This document shows, in pieces, positions 1 through 4,991 of a stretch of DNA of 5,187 nucleotides (its first letter is position 1; each line of letters starts with the position of its first letter). The stretch covers positions 1-5,187 of the forward strand of contig JAHENU010000017.1 of the NCBI GenBank assembly GCA_018609855.1. Reading direction: 5' to 3'. A model generated the notes under the pieces. The model searched no databases. It was not told the origin of the DNA and saw nothing but the letters and a program-made list of their open reading frames with translations. This DNA is from Candidatus Nanohaloarchaea archaeon (GTDB lineage Archaea > Nanohalarchaeota > Nanosalinia > Nanosalinales > JAHENU01). The position numbers and the translations under genes were made by a program.

Positions 1-144
1 AGAAGCGAGCATATTTCGCCGCTGCGCCAGCTCGCGGCATACCAAAGCTGTACCCTTCCTTTGCTAAAGCTCCGGAGGGCACGTCAGGCTACAGACACTC
101 CAAAGATCGGCTGTTGCCTCTCAGTATAACAATGCGAAACATGC
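1..144. other. Left flank of the insertion site, no recognised gene
   Basis: This stretch precedes the first insertion sequence. The + frame beginning at base 1 is open to a TAA at 127-129, and the frame beginning at base 3 is open into the element (stop at 150-152); neither has a start codon with a ribosome binding site. Translation of the second frame gives a low-complexity-looking peptide including SFAKAPEGTSGY, and on the - strand a short ATG frame stops after 17 residues. I recognise no family. It could be the 3' end of a gene entering from the left, or an intergenic dispersed repeat; the sequence alone does not decide. Confidence 0.3.
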
Positions 145-146
145 TA
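145..146. other. TA target duplication, left side of element 1
   Basis: TA lies within CTAG (144-147), directly outside the GTGTAG terminus. IS630-family elements are known to insert at CTAG and duplicate the central TA. Matching TA copies are at 2604-2605 and 4988-4989. Confidence 0.8.
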
Positions 147-186
147 GTGTAGTGTCTCATAAGTTTTTGTGCAATTAATGGCAATT
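147..186 (+). repeat. Left (upstream) terminal inverted repeat of element 1
   Basis: This end has two parts. The outer box at positions 1-19 reads GTGTAGTGTCTCATAAGTT and the inner box GGCAATT lies at positions 34-40 (180-186). The other end of the element (2564-2603, read inward) has the same two boxes at the same distances. These are the likely binding and cleavage sites of the element's proteins. Confidence 0.85.
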
Positions 187-206
187 CAGGAGTTTTTTAT
201 ATCTCC

Positions 207-235
207 TTAGAAATAACCCAGATTAAGTGTATAGT
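207..235 (+). promoter_or_regulatory. Possible sigma-70 promoter of element 1
   Basis: TTAGAA (207-212) and TATAGT (230-235) are separated by 17 bp. The -10 box matches the consensus at 5 of 6 positions and the -35 box at only 3 of 6. Transcription would start near 242, upstream of the hairpin and the first gene. Position and spacing support it, but the -35 is weak and the region is AT-rich. Confidence 0.35.
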
Positions 236-245
236 AAATTGTGAA

Positions 246-266
246 TGGAAGGAATGCTTCCTTTCG
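246..266 (+). promoter_or_regulatory. Leader hairpin of element 1
   Basis: AAGGAA-TGC-TTCCTT (249-263) forms a perfect 6-bp stem with a 3-nt loop, extendable by a G-U, a G-C and a U-G pair to 246-266. It begins about 10 nt after the -10 box and ends 51 nt before the ATG of the first gene. There is no trailing T run, so it is not an intrinsic terminator. Element 2 has a stronger hairpin of different sequence in the same place, which suggests a role in RNA stability or expression control. Confidence 0.5.
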
Positions 267-304
267 TGGTCGGTACATTCATAAATGTGGGTTACAAAGA
301 AACA

Positions 305-309
305 AGGAG
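305..309 (+). promoter_or_regulatory. Ribosome binding site deciding the start of gene 1
   Basis: AGGAG lies 8 nt before the ATG at 318. An in-frame ATG at 285 lies upstream, but it would place this site inside the coding sequence and add eleven residues with no counterpart in element 2. The start at 318 is therefore preferred. Confidence 0.75.
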
Positions 310-317
310 TAAAACTT

Positions 318-1091
318 ATGGATTGCCAACAATTAAAGTTCGATAATGAGTTGTCGCAGAAACGAATCCAGCAGGCCGTTTCGATACTTGGAGAACGCGT
401 TGTCGGGCGTTTTCTTGCTTTTGCGCTTTATCTGCTGGGGGTTCGCCGCAGTACAGTTGCGGAGACAGTGGATATGCCTGTAGAAACGCTGAAAACGTTT
501 GTCAAGGCGGTGCTCAGAGACGGTATCTCTGCACTGGAAGATCGACGTCGCCGAGCTTCGTCCCGACGGCCACAACCCGCAGCAGTTTCGCAACCTTCGG
601 TGCAACTTTCCCGGCAGGACGAGTGTATTTCGGTGGATCTGGTCGGCGGCGGGCATTTGATGGAGATTCCCACGCATAACCGGCTTCAGCTTCGTTCCGT
701 ACTGTTGTCGATGTTCAACAGCGGATTAGTCTCCGCACGCGCGGTGGCTGACCAGATCGGTGTTACCTCTGTGCACGTTCGCAACATGGCGCATAAACTT
801 TCTGAGGGGGACGTCAATGCCTTGATCGACAAGCGTGAAGGTCAGAAGCAGGATTACCTCGTCACTTCCGGTGTCAAGGGTGAGCTTATCCAACAGTTCA
901 CTGTGGATCTCCTGGTACACGGTCAGACCTCGGGCCGGAAGCTGTCCGAAGAACTGCGTCGGCGTCGCGGAATAACTGTCGCAGACCGCACGGTAAGATA
1001 TCATGTGTCGAATCTCGGGCTTAACCAGATTAAAGAAACGCTTCCTGATCTGTTTGATACAGTAAAAAAAACTTCAAAACCTGGTGTTTGA
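318..1091 (+). CDS. HTH DNA-binding protein of IS630-type element 1 (first gene)
   Basis: The product has 257 residues, begins MDCQQLKFDN, and aligns end to end with the first gene of element 2 (MIDCRHVQFN start). Three HTH-like segments can be seen: about residues 33-66, about 127-161 (AVADQIGVTSVHVRNMAHKL) and about 188-235, the last resembling the winged second domain of paired-type transposase N-termini (TSGRKLSEELRR, RTVRYHVSNLGL). A basic, proline-containing linker (about 76-95) separates the first two. There is no DDE triad, membrane segment or signal peptide, so it probably acts on DNA in the cytoplasm, most likely binding the element's ends or regulating its promoter; that role is inferred. 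The start at 318 is set by AGGAG. Near its end the codons for VKKT contain a run of eight A's from which the transposase frame can be reached. The ATG of the transposase gene lies one base past the stop. Confidence 0.85.
   Translation: MDCQQLKFDNELSQKRIQQAVSILGERVVGRFLAFALYLLGVRRSTVAETVDMPVETLKTFVKAVLRDGISALEDRRRRASSRRPQPAAVSQPSVQLSRQDECISVDLVGGGHLMEIPTHNRLQLRSVLLSMFNSGLVSARAVADQIGVTSVHVRNMAHKLSEGDVNALIDKREGQKQDYLVTSGVKGELIQQFTVDLLVHGQTSGRKLSEELRRRRGITVADRTVRYHVSNLGLNQIKETLPDLFDTVKKTSKPGV
1059..1076 (+). promoter_or_regulatory. Probable slippage site (A8) joining the two genes of element 1
   Basis: ACAGTAAAAAAAACTTCA contains eight A's (1064-1071) and is identical over 18 nt to 4065-4082 (- strand) in element 2. 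The transposase frame is +1 relative to gene 1. Read backward it is open to exactly this run and then meets TAA at 1063-1065. A +1 ribosomal shift, or RNA polymerase slippage losing one A or gaining two, would give a fused protein of about 724 residues. This is inferred from frame geometry and conservation. Confidence 0.6.
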
Positions 1092-1092
1092 C

Positions 1093-2493
1093 ATGGTTGA
1101 AAGGCTTCCCGTCAACGTCGATAATCCGCTGCCGGTGCGGTTGACGGAACAACCATTGAGCCGTCGTCAGGAACGTACTGTCATGGCCGCGTTGAATATG
1201 GGCGGTACTGAACAGACAACGATATCCTTGTTTACCGGTCGGCACCGGAACACGGTTCGTCGCTGGATATGCCGGGTTGACACAGACAGCAGTATTGACG
1301 ACCGTCTCCGCAGTGGAAGACCACGCCGGTTCCAGGACAACGTGCGACTGCGTACAATCGCGGTATATTGTCAATTGTCGCCTCCATTGCCGGGAGCAAG
1401 TGCATGGTCTCTGCGTGATGCAGAAAACCACTTCCATCAGGATGCTGCCACAGTAGGTATGCCCGTAAGCCGTTCCAGCATTCGCCGTATTCTGCTGGAG
1501 CATTCTCTGAGACCACACCGACGCGAGTATTATCTGCAGATCACTGACCCTGAATTTTTTCCCAAAATGGAGCGCATTATCCAGTGTTATATGGATATGC
1601 CGGAACATCTGTACTGTTTTGACGAATGTACCTGTATTCAGGCGTTGAAACCGGTCAGCCCCGATCTTCCTGCGAAATCACAACAGGCATACCTGAGAGA
1701 CTTCGACTACAGGCGTAACGGCACCCGGGACCTTATGGCATTTCTGCATCCCGCCAGCGGCACAGTTAGCGGCGAATGCACCGCCAGGCACGATACCGCA
1801 ACACTGTGCGAGGTTTTCACCCGTCATGTGAAAGCGCTGCCGGACGATGCACGTGTTCATTACATTATGGATAATCTCACATCCCATTACCATGATGATT
1901 TCTGCAGAACAGTGGCAGAGCTGAGCAATGTAGACTACCAGCCGCTGAAAACCGGAGCTCAGCGCCGGGCATGGCTTGAATCGGAACACAAGCGCATAGT
2001 CATTCACTTTCTGCCGTTTCACGCCTCCTGGCTGAATATGATCGAGATCTGGTTCGGTATCCTCAACGCCAAATGTCTCAAGCCCGGCTGTTTTGAGTCA
2101 GTACAACACTTGAGCGACTCGATTCATGCATTTATCGATACCTGGAACTCCCACCTGGCCCATCCGTTCACCTGGTCCTATACAGGAGAAGGACTTCAGG
2201 CCAAGGCAGTCCGCCGCTTCTCCCGCCTTCTGGAAATTGAAACGCCACAGATGGACAGCAAGTTCCTCACAAGCCAGCTCCTTCTTATGTGCAATATTGC
2301 GCACAGTTATCTCCGCGAGATCCCGGCCGAAGACTGGGGCAGGCTTATCGAGCTGGCATATCAAAAGGCAGATTATATTCGTCGAATTATCGAATTTGAG
2401 TCAGGGCCTTACCGTAAGCGCAAGGCTCAAAGAGCGCTGCAGAATTTCAATGAAATTGTCCTCCCCCACAACGTATTAACCAATGCGGCATAA
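1093..2493 (+). CDS. IS630-superfamily DDE transposase of element 1
   Basis: This is the predicted cut-and-paste transposase, 466 residues from the ATG at 1093. It has an N-terminal HTH (about 26-59, ending NTVRRW), a GRP-containing hinge (LRSGRPRR, about 72-79) like the AT-hook linker of Tc1/mariner proteins, a second HTH (about 123-148), and an RNase-H-like nuclease. The likely catalytic triad is D177 (CFDEC), D260 (YIMDN) and E318 (SWLNMIEIWF). The second spacing is 57 residues, well above the usual 34-36 of the superfamily, and 148 residues follow the E. Catalytic motifs are intact. An in-frame GTG at 1084 overlaps the end of gene 1; neither start has a strong Shine-Dalgarno. The ATG follows the gene 1 stop after one base, suiting translational coupling, and fusion by slippage at 1064-1071 is also possible. 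It is about 100-130 residues longer than ordinary IS630 transposases (about 340). Confidence 0.9.
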   Translation: MVERLPVNVDNPLPVRLTEQPLSRRQERTVMAALNMGGTEQTTISLFTGRHRNTVRRWICRVDTDSSIDDRLRSGRPRRFQDNVRLRTIAVYCQLSPPLPGASAWSLRDAENHFHQDAATVGMPVSRSSIRRILLEHSLRPHRREYYLQITDPEFFPKMERIIQCYMDMPEHLYCFDECTCIQALKPVSPDLPAKSQQAYLRDFDYRRNGTRDLMAFLHPASGTVSGECTARHDTATLCEVFTRHVKALPDDARVHYIMDNLTSHYHDDFCRTVAELSNVDYQPLKTGAQRRAWLESEHKRIVIHFLPFHASWLNMIEIWFGILNAKCLKPGCFESVQHLSDSIHAFIDTWNSHLAHPFTWSYTGEGLQAKAVRRFSRLLEIETPQMDSKFLTSQLLLMCNIAHSYLREIPAEDWGRLIELAYQKADYIRRIIEFESGPYRKRKAQRALQNFNEIVLPHNVLTNAA

Positions 2494-2563
2494 GACAAAT
2501 CGGGTTGGAAACGCGGTAGCAATTAAAGCACTTTGTCTGGAATACCTCATTGAAATAATAATA

Positions 2564-2603
2564 AATTGCCAAAATTACAACCACAATTTTTGGGACACTA
2601 CAC
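2564..2603 (-). repeat. Right (downstream) terminal inverted repeat of element 1
   Basis: Read inward from 2603, this end begins GTGTAGTGTCCCAAAAATT and carries GGCAATT at positions 34-40 (2570-2564). It pairs with 147-186. Outside it lies the TA at 2604-2605. Confidence 0.85.
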
Positions 2604-2606
2604 TAG
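2603..2606. other. Junction CTAG shared by both elements
   Basis: C2603 is the last base of element 1, G2606 the first of element 2, and TA (2604-2605) is the single shared target copy. One element evidently inserted into the TA at the edge of the other. Because every terminus starts with G, each insertion into CTAG leaves CTAG at both edges. Confidence 0.85.
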
Positions 2607-2645
2607 TGTAGCATCTCATAAATTTGGGAGACGTATTCGGCAATT
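2606..2645 (+). repeat. Terminal inverted repeat of element 2, transposase-distal end
   Basis: It begins GTGTAGCATCTCATAAATT with GGCAATT at positions 34-40 (2639-2645). Only positions 7 and 8 (CA) depart from the GTGTAGTG start of element 1. It pairs with 4948-4987. Confidence 0.85.
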
Positions 2646-2650
2646 TTTTG

Positions 2651-4012
2651 CTATGGCACGAGATAATTAGTCGTACGGTTTAATGCTTCCTGTGCACGCC
2701 GACGGCGTTGCGGCCCCGGCTCGCTGTCAATGATTTTCTGCATGTAAGGGTGCTTTTCACGAAACAGTTTTTTGAATTGCTCCCAGTCTTCGGTGGGAAC
2801 TTCGTCATGGTATGCCTGCCGGATGTTACCGATAAGAAGGAGTTGACGAGCGAGGAATTTGGAGTCGACTTGTCTGTTTTCACTGAACAGCAGCTTGTTG
2901 AATGAACGCACCACTTTTGCTTGCAGTCCCCGGCCGTCGAAACGCCATTTGAACGGGTGGGCCAGCTCCCGGTTCCAGAACTGAACAAATTCATATATTG
3001 CCTCGACCAAAGTTGCCACACTGTCAAACCATCCGCCTTTGAGGCATTTTTTCTTCAGAATACCGAACCAGCTCTCGATCATATTCAGCCATGAAGCATG
3101 GAAAGGCAGAAAATGAATAACGATACGTTTGTGTTCGGACTGGAGCCATTGTCGCCGTTCTGCGCCTGTGTTCAGCGGGACATAGTCGACCCCTGAAAGC
3201 CGTGCCACAGCTTTACAGAAATCGTCGTTGAAGTGCGGCGAATAGTTATCCATAAGGTAATGAAGCGGTTGATCATCAGGTTGATTGGCTACGTGTTCGG
3301 AAAACACTTCCACCAGTGCGGAGGTATCGTGCTCAGGCCTGCACCGCGCGAATACTCTCCCGGTGCTGTGGTGCATGAATCCAAAGACATGGGTTACTCC
3401 GTTTCGAATGTAGTCCGAGTCGCGTTTCACATTGCTGTCGGTGCTCCTGAGTATATCCGGCGCAGGCCGTGAAACCGCCTGAATACTGGTGCACTCATCG
3501 ACGAGGAAAAGGTTGTTCAACTCCCTGGCATAAAGCTGGATAACATGCTGCATCTTCGGAAAAAACTCGGGATCCATAATAGCCAGGTAGTAGCAATACC
3601 GATGTGGATACATTGCGTGTTCGATGAGGATGCGGTGAATGGTGGAGCGACTCAGTGTTATTTTGTTTCCGCTCTTATCCAGACCATGAGGAATGCTTCC
3701 GGAAGCTTGCAGTCCTACGGCGCGGGGATCATGTCTTAAGCGCGCCTCAGCCGTTTTGAAAGTCCAGCGCAGGCATCCGTCAGGAGCGGTCTGACAGTAG
3801 AACCCGAGAATCTGTTTGCGTACCTCGCTGTTGTACACAGGCGGACGGCCGCTTCGAGGGCGGTCGGCGAGTTGTCCGAATTCGGTGTCTTTCCACCGGC
3901 GGACCGTTGACAGATGGCAGTCGAGCCCCCAGGCAATAACGCGATCACAGATCCCTTCTGTATGAAGGGTGACGATTTCAGCGCGCCGTTGAATTCGAGC
4001 GACGTTCACCAC
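2651..4012 (-). CDS. IS630-superfamily DDE transposase of element 2
   Basis: The product has 453 residues from GTG at 4012 and is the partner of the element 1 transposase. It has an N-terminal HTH (about 7-40, ending STVRRW), a GRP hinge (RSGRPPV, about 53-59), a second HTH (about 118-142, SRSTIHRILIEH) and a DDE nuclease with likely catalytic D172 (FLVDEC), D255 (YLMDN) and E313 (SWLNMIESWF). The D-D and D-E distances (83 and 58 positions) are identical to element 1. A 140-residue tail follows, with the shared block DSKFLxxQLLL. GTG codons occur at 4012 and 4009; GGAG (4019-4016) sits 3 nt from the first and 6 nt from the second, so 4009 may be the true start. The gene lies 25 bp after the stop of the HTH gene, and its frame is also open upstream to the A8 run at 4077-4070, allowing a fused product of about 721 residues. 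Confidence 0.9.
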   Translation of the reverse strand: MVNVARIQRRAEIVTLHTEGICDRVIAWGLDCHLSTVRRWKDTEFGQLADRPRSGRPPVYNSEVRKQILGFYCQTAPDGCLRWTFKTAEARLRHDPRAVGLQASGSIPHGLDKSGNKITLSRSTIHRILIEHAMYPHRYCYYLAIMDPEFFPKMQHVIQLYARELNNLFLVDECTSIQAVSRPAPDILRSTDSNVKRDSDYIRNGVTHVFGFMHHSTGRVFARCRPEHDTSALVEVFSEHVANQPDDQPLHYLMDNYSPHFNDDFCKAVARLSGVDYVPLNTGAERRQWLQSEHKRIVIHFLPFHASWLNMIESWFGILKKKCLKGGWFDSVATLVEAIYEFVQFWNRELAHPFKWRFDGRGLQAKVVRSFNKLLFSENRQVDSKFLARQLLLIGNIRQAYHDEVPTEDWEQFKKLFREKHPYMQKIIDSEPGPQRRRRAQEALNRTTNYLVP

Positions 4013-4015
4013 CGA

Positions 4016-4022
4016 CTCCCTT
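4016..4022 (-). promoter_or_regulatory. Ribosome binding site of the element 2 transposase
   Basis: AAGGGAG on the - strand precedes two adjacent GTG codons. The spacing favours the second (4009, 6 nt) over the first (4012, 3 nt). It supports independent initiation of the transposase in element 2, for which element 1 has no equally good site. Confidence 0.5.
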
Positions 4023-4037
4023 CTGTTAAACGCGGTG

Positions 4038-4817
4038 TTATGTACAGTTCCGGTCGTAATCTGCTGAAGTTTTTTTTACTGTTCTCAACAGGTGCGGCAA
4101 TGACTGTTTGATTCGCGACAAGCCCAGTTCCGCCATGTGGAAACGGACGGTGCGTTCCGGAACGTGCAGTTGACAACGATGTTCCAGCTCACGGGACAAT
4201 GCTTTCCCTGATGTTTGGCGTCGTGTAACTATGTCAAGCACAAACTGCTGAATAATCTCGTCTCTGGCATCCGGACTCACAACATAAGGCTCCTTCGGTC
4301 CCCTGCGCTTGGGAAGCAGTGCAGACATATCCCCGGCCTGCAAATTGTGGGCAAGATTACGCACCTGCTCCGAAGAAAGGTTCAACGCTTCAGCAACTTG
4401 CCGACTGCTGATCATGCCATTGTGGTACAAAGTCAACAGCACCGTCCGCATCTGCAGCCCATTATCTGCAGGGATCATCAATTCGATGCTGCCGCCAACT
4501 ATTCGCACCCCGGTTTCCGTTCTGTCGACCGTGAATTCGACTGAACCCGGCGTTTCAGGGGGGAGAAAATCCGAGTGCGCTTTCCTCCGGTCTTCCAGCG
4601 CCGGAAGTCCGTCGCACTGGACCGCTCTGACAGTTGTGCGCACAGAACCGCCGGCAATACCGAGTGCCTCGCTTATTCTTGTCCGGTTGACGCCCAGAAG
4701 GTAGAGCGAAAAGCATAACAGGCGTCTGACCACGCCTTCTCCAAGTATAGCAACAGCTTGCTGTATTCTTTGTTCAGCCAGTTTGTCGTTGAATTGCACG
4801 TGTCGGCAATCAATCAT
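4038..4817 (-). CDS. HTH DNA-binding protein of IS630-type element 2 (first gene)
   Basis: The product has 259 residues from an ATG with AGGAGG placed 7 nt upstream. It is homologous along its whole length to the 318-1091 gene. Shared blocks include QRIQQAV/KRIQQAV, LYLLGV, ALEDRR, HVRNMAH/QVRNLAH and TVKKTS. HTH-like segments fall at about 34-67, 125-159 (RQVAEALNLSSEQVRNLAH) and 186-233 (QTSGKALSREL, ERTVRFHMAELGL). The linker (about 80-115) is the least conserved part. No nuclease triad is present. Conservation of a full-length partner protein in two diverged elements argues that it is needed for transposition or its control and is not a decayed passenger. It ends 25 bp before the transposase GTG, and near its 3' end contains the same 18-nt A8 sequence as element 1. 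Confidence 0.85.
   Translation of the reverse strand: MIDCRHVQFNDKLAEQRIQQAVAILGEGVVRRLLCFSLYLLGVNRTRISEALGIAGGSVRTTVRAVQCDGLPALEDRRKAHSDFLPPETPGSVEFTVDRTETGVRIVGGSIELMIPADNGLQMRTVLLTLYHNGMISSRQVAEALNLSSEQVRNLAHNLQAGDMSALLPKRRGPKEPYVVSPDARDEIIQQFVLDIVTRRQTSGKALSRELEHRCQLHVPERTVRFHMAELGLSRIKQSLPHLLRTVKKTSADYDRNCT
4065..4082 (-). promoter_or_regulatory. Probable slippage site (A8) joining the two genes of element 2
   Basis: The - strand reads ACAGTAAAAAAAACTTCA, the same 18 nt as in element 1, with eight A's at 4077-4070. The transposase frame (+1) is open from here through to its GTG, with 19 sense codons between, and a TAA at 4078-4076 closes it immediately upstream. The frame relation is the same as in element 1. 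Confidence 0.6.
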
Positions 4818-4824
4818 TTGAGGA

Positions 4825-4830
4825 CCTCCT
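4825..4830 (-). promoter_or_regulatory. Ribosome binding site of the element 2 HTH gene
   Basis: AGGAGG on the - strand, with a 7-nt spacer to the ATG at 4817, is a full-strength Shine-Dalgarno and fixes the start. Confidence 0.8.
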
Positions 4831-4870
4831 GTGTTTTCAATCCACTTGTGCTGACGTATTACCGTCGAGA

Positions 4871-4892
4871 GCCGCCGCAGTAGTGCGGCGGC
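4871..4892 (-). promoter_or_regulatory. Leader hairpin of element 2
   Basis: GCCGCCGCA and TGCGGCGGC form a perfect 9-bp GC-rich stem around a 4-nt loop. On the - strand it begins 8 nt after the predicted -10 box and ends 53 nt before the ATG, the same layout as the element 1 hairpin (51 nt) despite unrelated sequence. Neither side has a T run, so it is not an intrinsic terminator. Confidence 0.6.
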
Positions 4893-4900
4893 GTAATCTT

Positions 4901-4928
4901 AATATAACATAAAGTGGATTTCTTACAA
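4901..4928 (-). promoter_or_regulatory. Possible sigma-70 promoter of element 2
   Basis: On the - strand TTGTAA (4928-4923) and TATATT (4906-4901) are 16 bp apart, matching consensus at 4 of 6 and 5 of 6 positions. Transcription would start near 4894, directly before the hairpin. Confidence 0.45.
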
Positions 4929-4947
4929 GCGCTAAACCCAAACATGT

Positions 4948-4987
4948 GATTGCCAACACCGGGCGCTGAACTTCTGGGATACTACAC
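4948..4987 (-). repeat. Terminal inverted repeat of element 2, upstream end
   Basis: Read inward from 4987 it begins GTGTAGTATCCCAGAAGTT and carries GGCAATC at positions 34-40 (4954-4948). It pairs with 2606-2645. Confidence 0.85.
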
Positions 4988-4989
4988 TA
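4988..4989. other. TA target duplication, right side of element 2
   Basis: TA lies within CTAG (4987-4990). Joined to the left flank after removal of both elements it gives CATGC-TA-GAAACCC, a single CTAG target. Confidence 0.8.
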
Positions 4990-4991
4990 GA

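Larger units (their letters stand above)
147..2603 (+). mobile_element. Insertion sequence 1, IS630-superfamily, two-gene type
   Basis: This is a complete 2457-bp element bounded by inverted termini that match in their first ten bases (GTGTAGTGTC) and flanked by TA on both sides. It contains, in order, a 5' leader with a likely promoter and hairpin, an HTH protein gene (318-1091), a DDE transposase gene (1093-2493), and 110 bp of non-coding 3' DNA including the right terminus. No passenger gene is present. Both reading frames are uninterrupted and the catalytic residues are in place, so it may be active. TA duplication, CTAG target and the transposase motifs place it in the IS630/Tc1-mariner superfamily; at about 2.4 kb it is about twice the usual 1.1-1.2 kb of that family because of the additional first gene and a longer transposase. 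Confidence 0.9.
2606..4987 (-). mobile_element. Insertion sequence 2, IS630-superfamily, two-gene type
   Basis: This is a complete 2382-bp element in the opposite orientation to element 1, with matching bipartite inverted termini and TA on both sides. Reading the - strand it holds a promoter region and hairpin, the HTH gene (4817-4038), the transposase gene (4012-2651), and a short 3' end in which the stop codon lies only 45 bp from the terminus. Both genes are uninterrupted with catalytic residues in place. Its proteins are about half identical or less to those of element 1 by eye, and its hairpin and leader differ in sequence, so it is a separate family member. Confidence 0.9.

Noticed and set aside
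285..317. Upstream ATG at 285 as the start of the element 1 HTH gene
   Set aside because: No ribosome binding site of its own is evident, the added residues have no counterpart in element 2, and the strong AGGAG fits the ATG at 318.
1059..1091. Reading the two-gene layout as one transposase gene broken by a frameshift mutation
   Set aside because: Both elements show the same +1 relation at the same A8 signal, and all four frames are intact, so it is an inherited arrangement and not decay.
1030..1608. 192-residue - strand frame across the gene 1 / transposase boundary
   Set aside because: It is antisense to two clearly coding genes and has no ribosome binding site or family resemblance. Other antisense frames over both elements were dropped for the same reason.
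2126..2479. 117-residue + frame inside the element 1 transposase gene
   Set aside because: It overlaps the transposase in another frame and resembles no family; the transposase frame carries all recognisable motifs.
2493..2538. AGACAAA / TTTGTCT inverted repeat after the element 1 transposase as a terminator
   Set aside because: Only 7 AT-rich pairs enclose a 32-nt loop, with no following T run.
4070..4077. T8 run on the + strand as an intrinsic terminator
   Set aside because: No GC-rich hairpin precedes it on the + strand, and it is the complement of the conserved A8 within the element 2 HTH gene.
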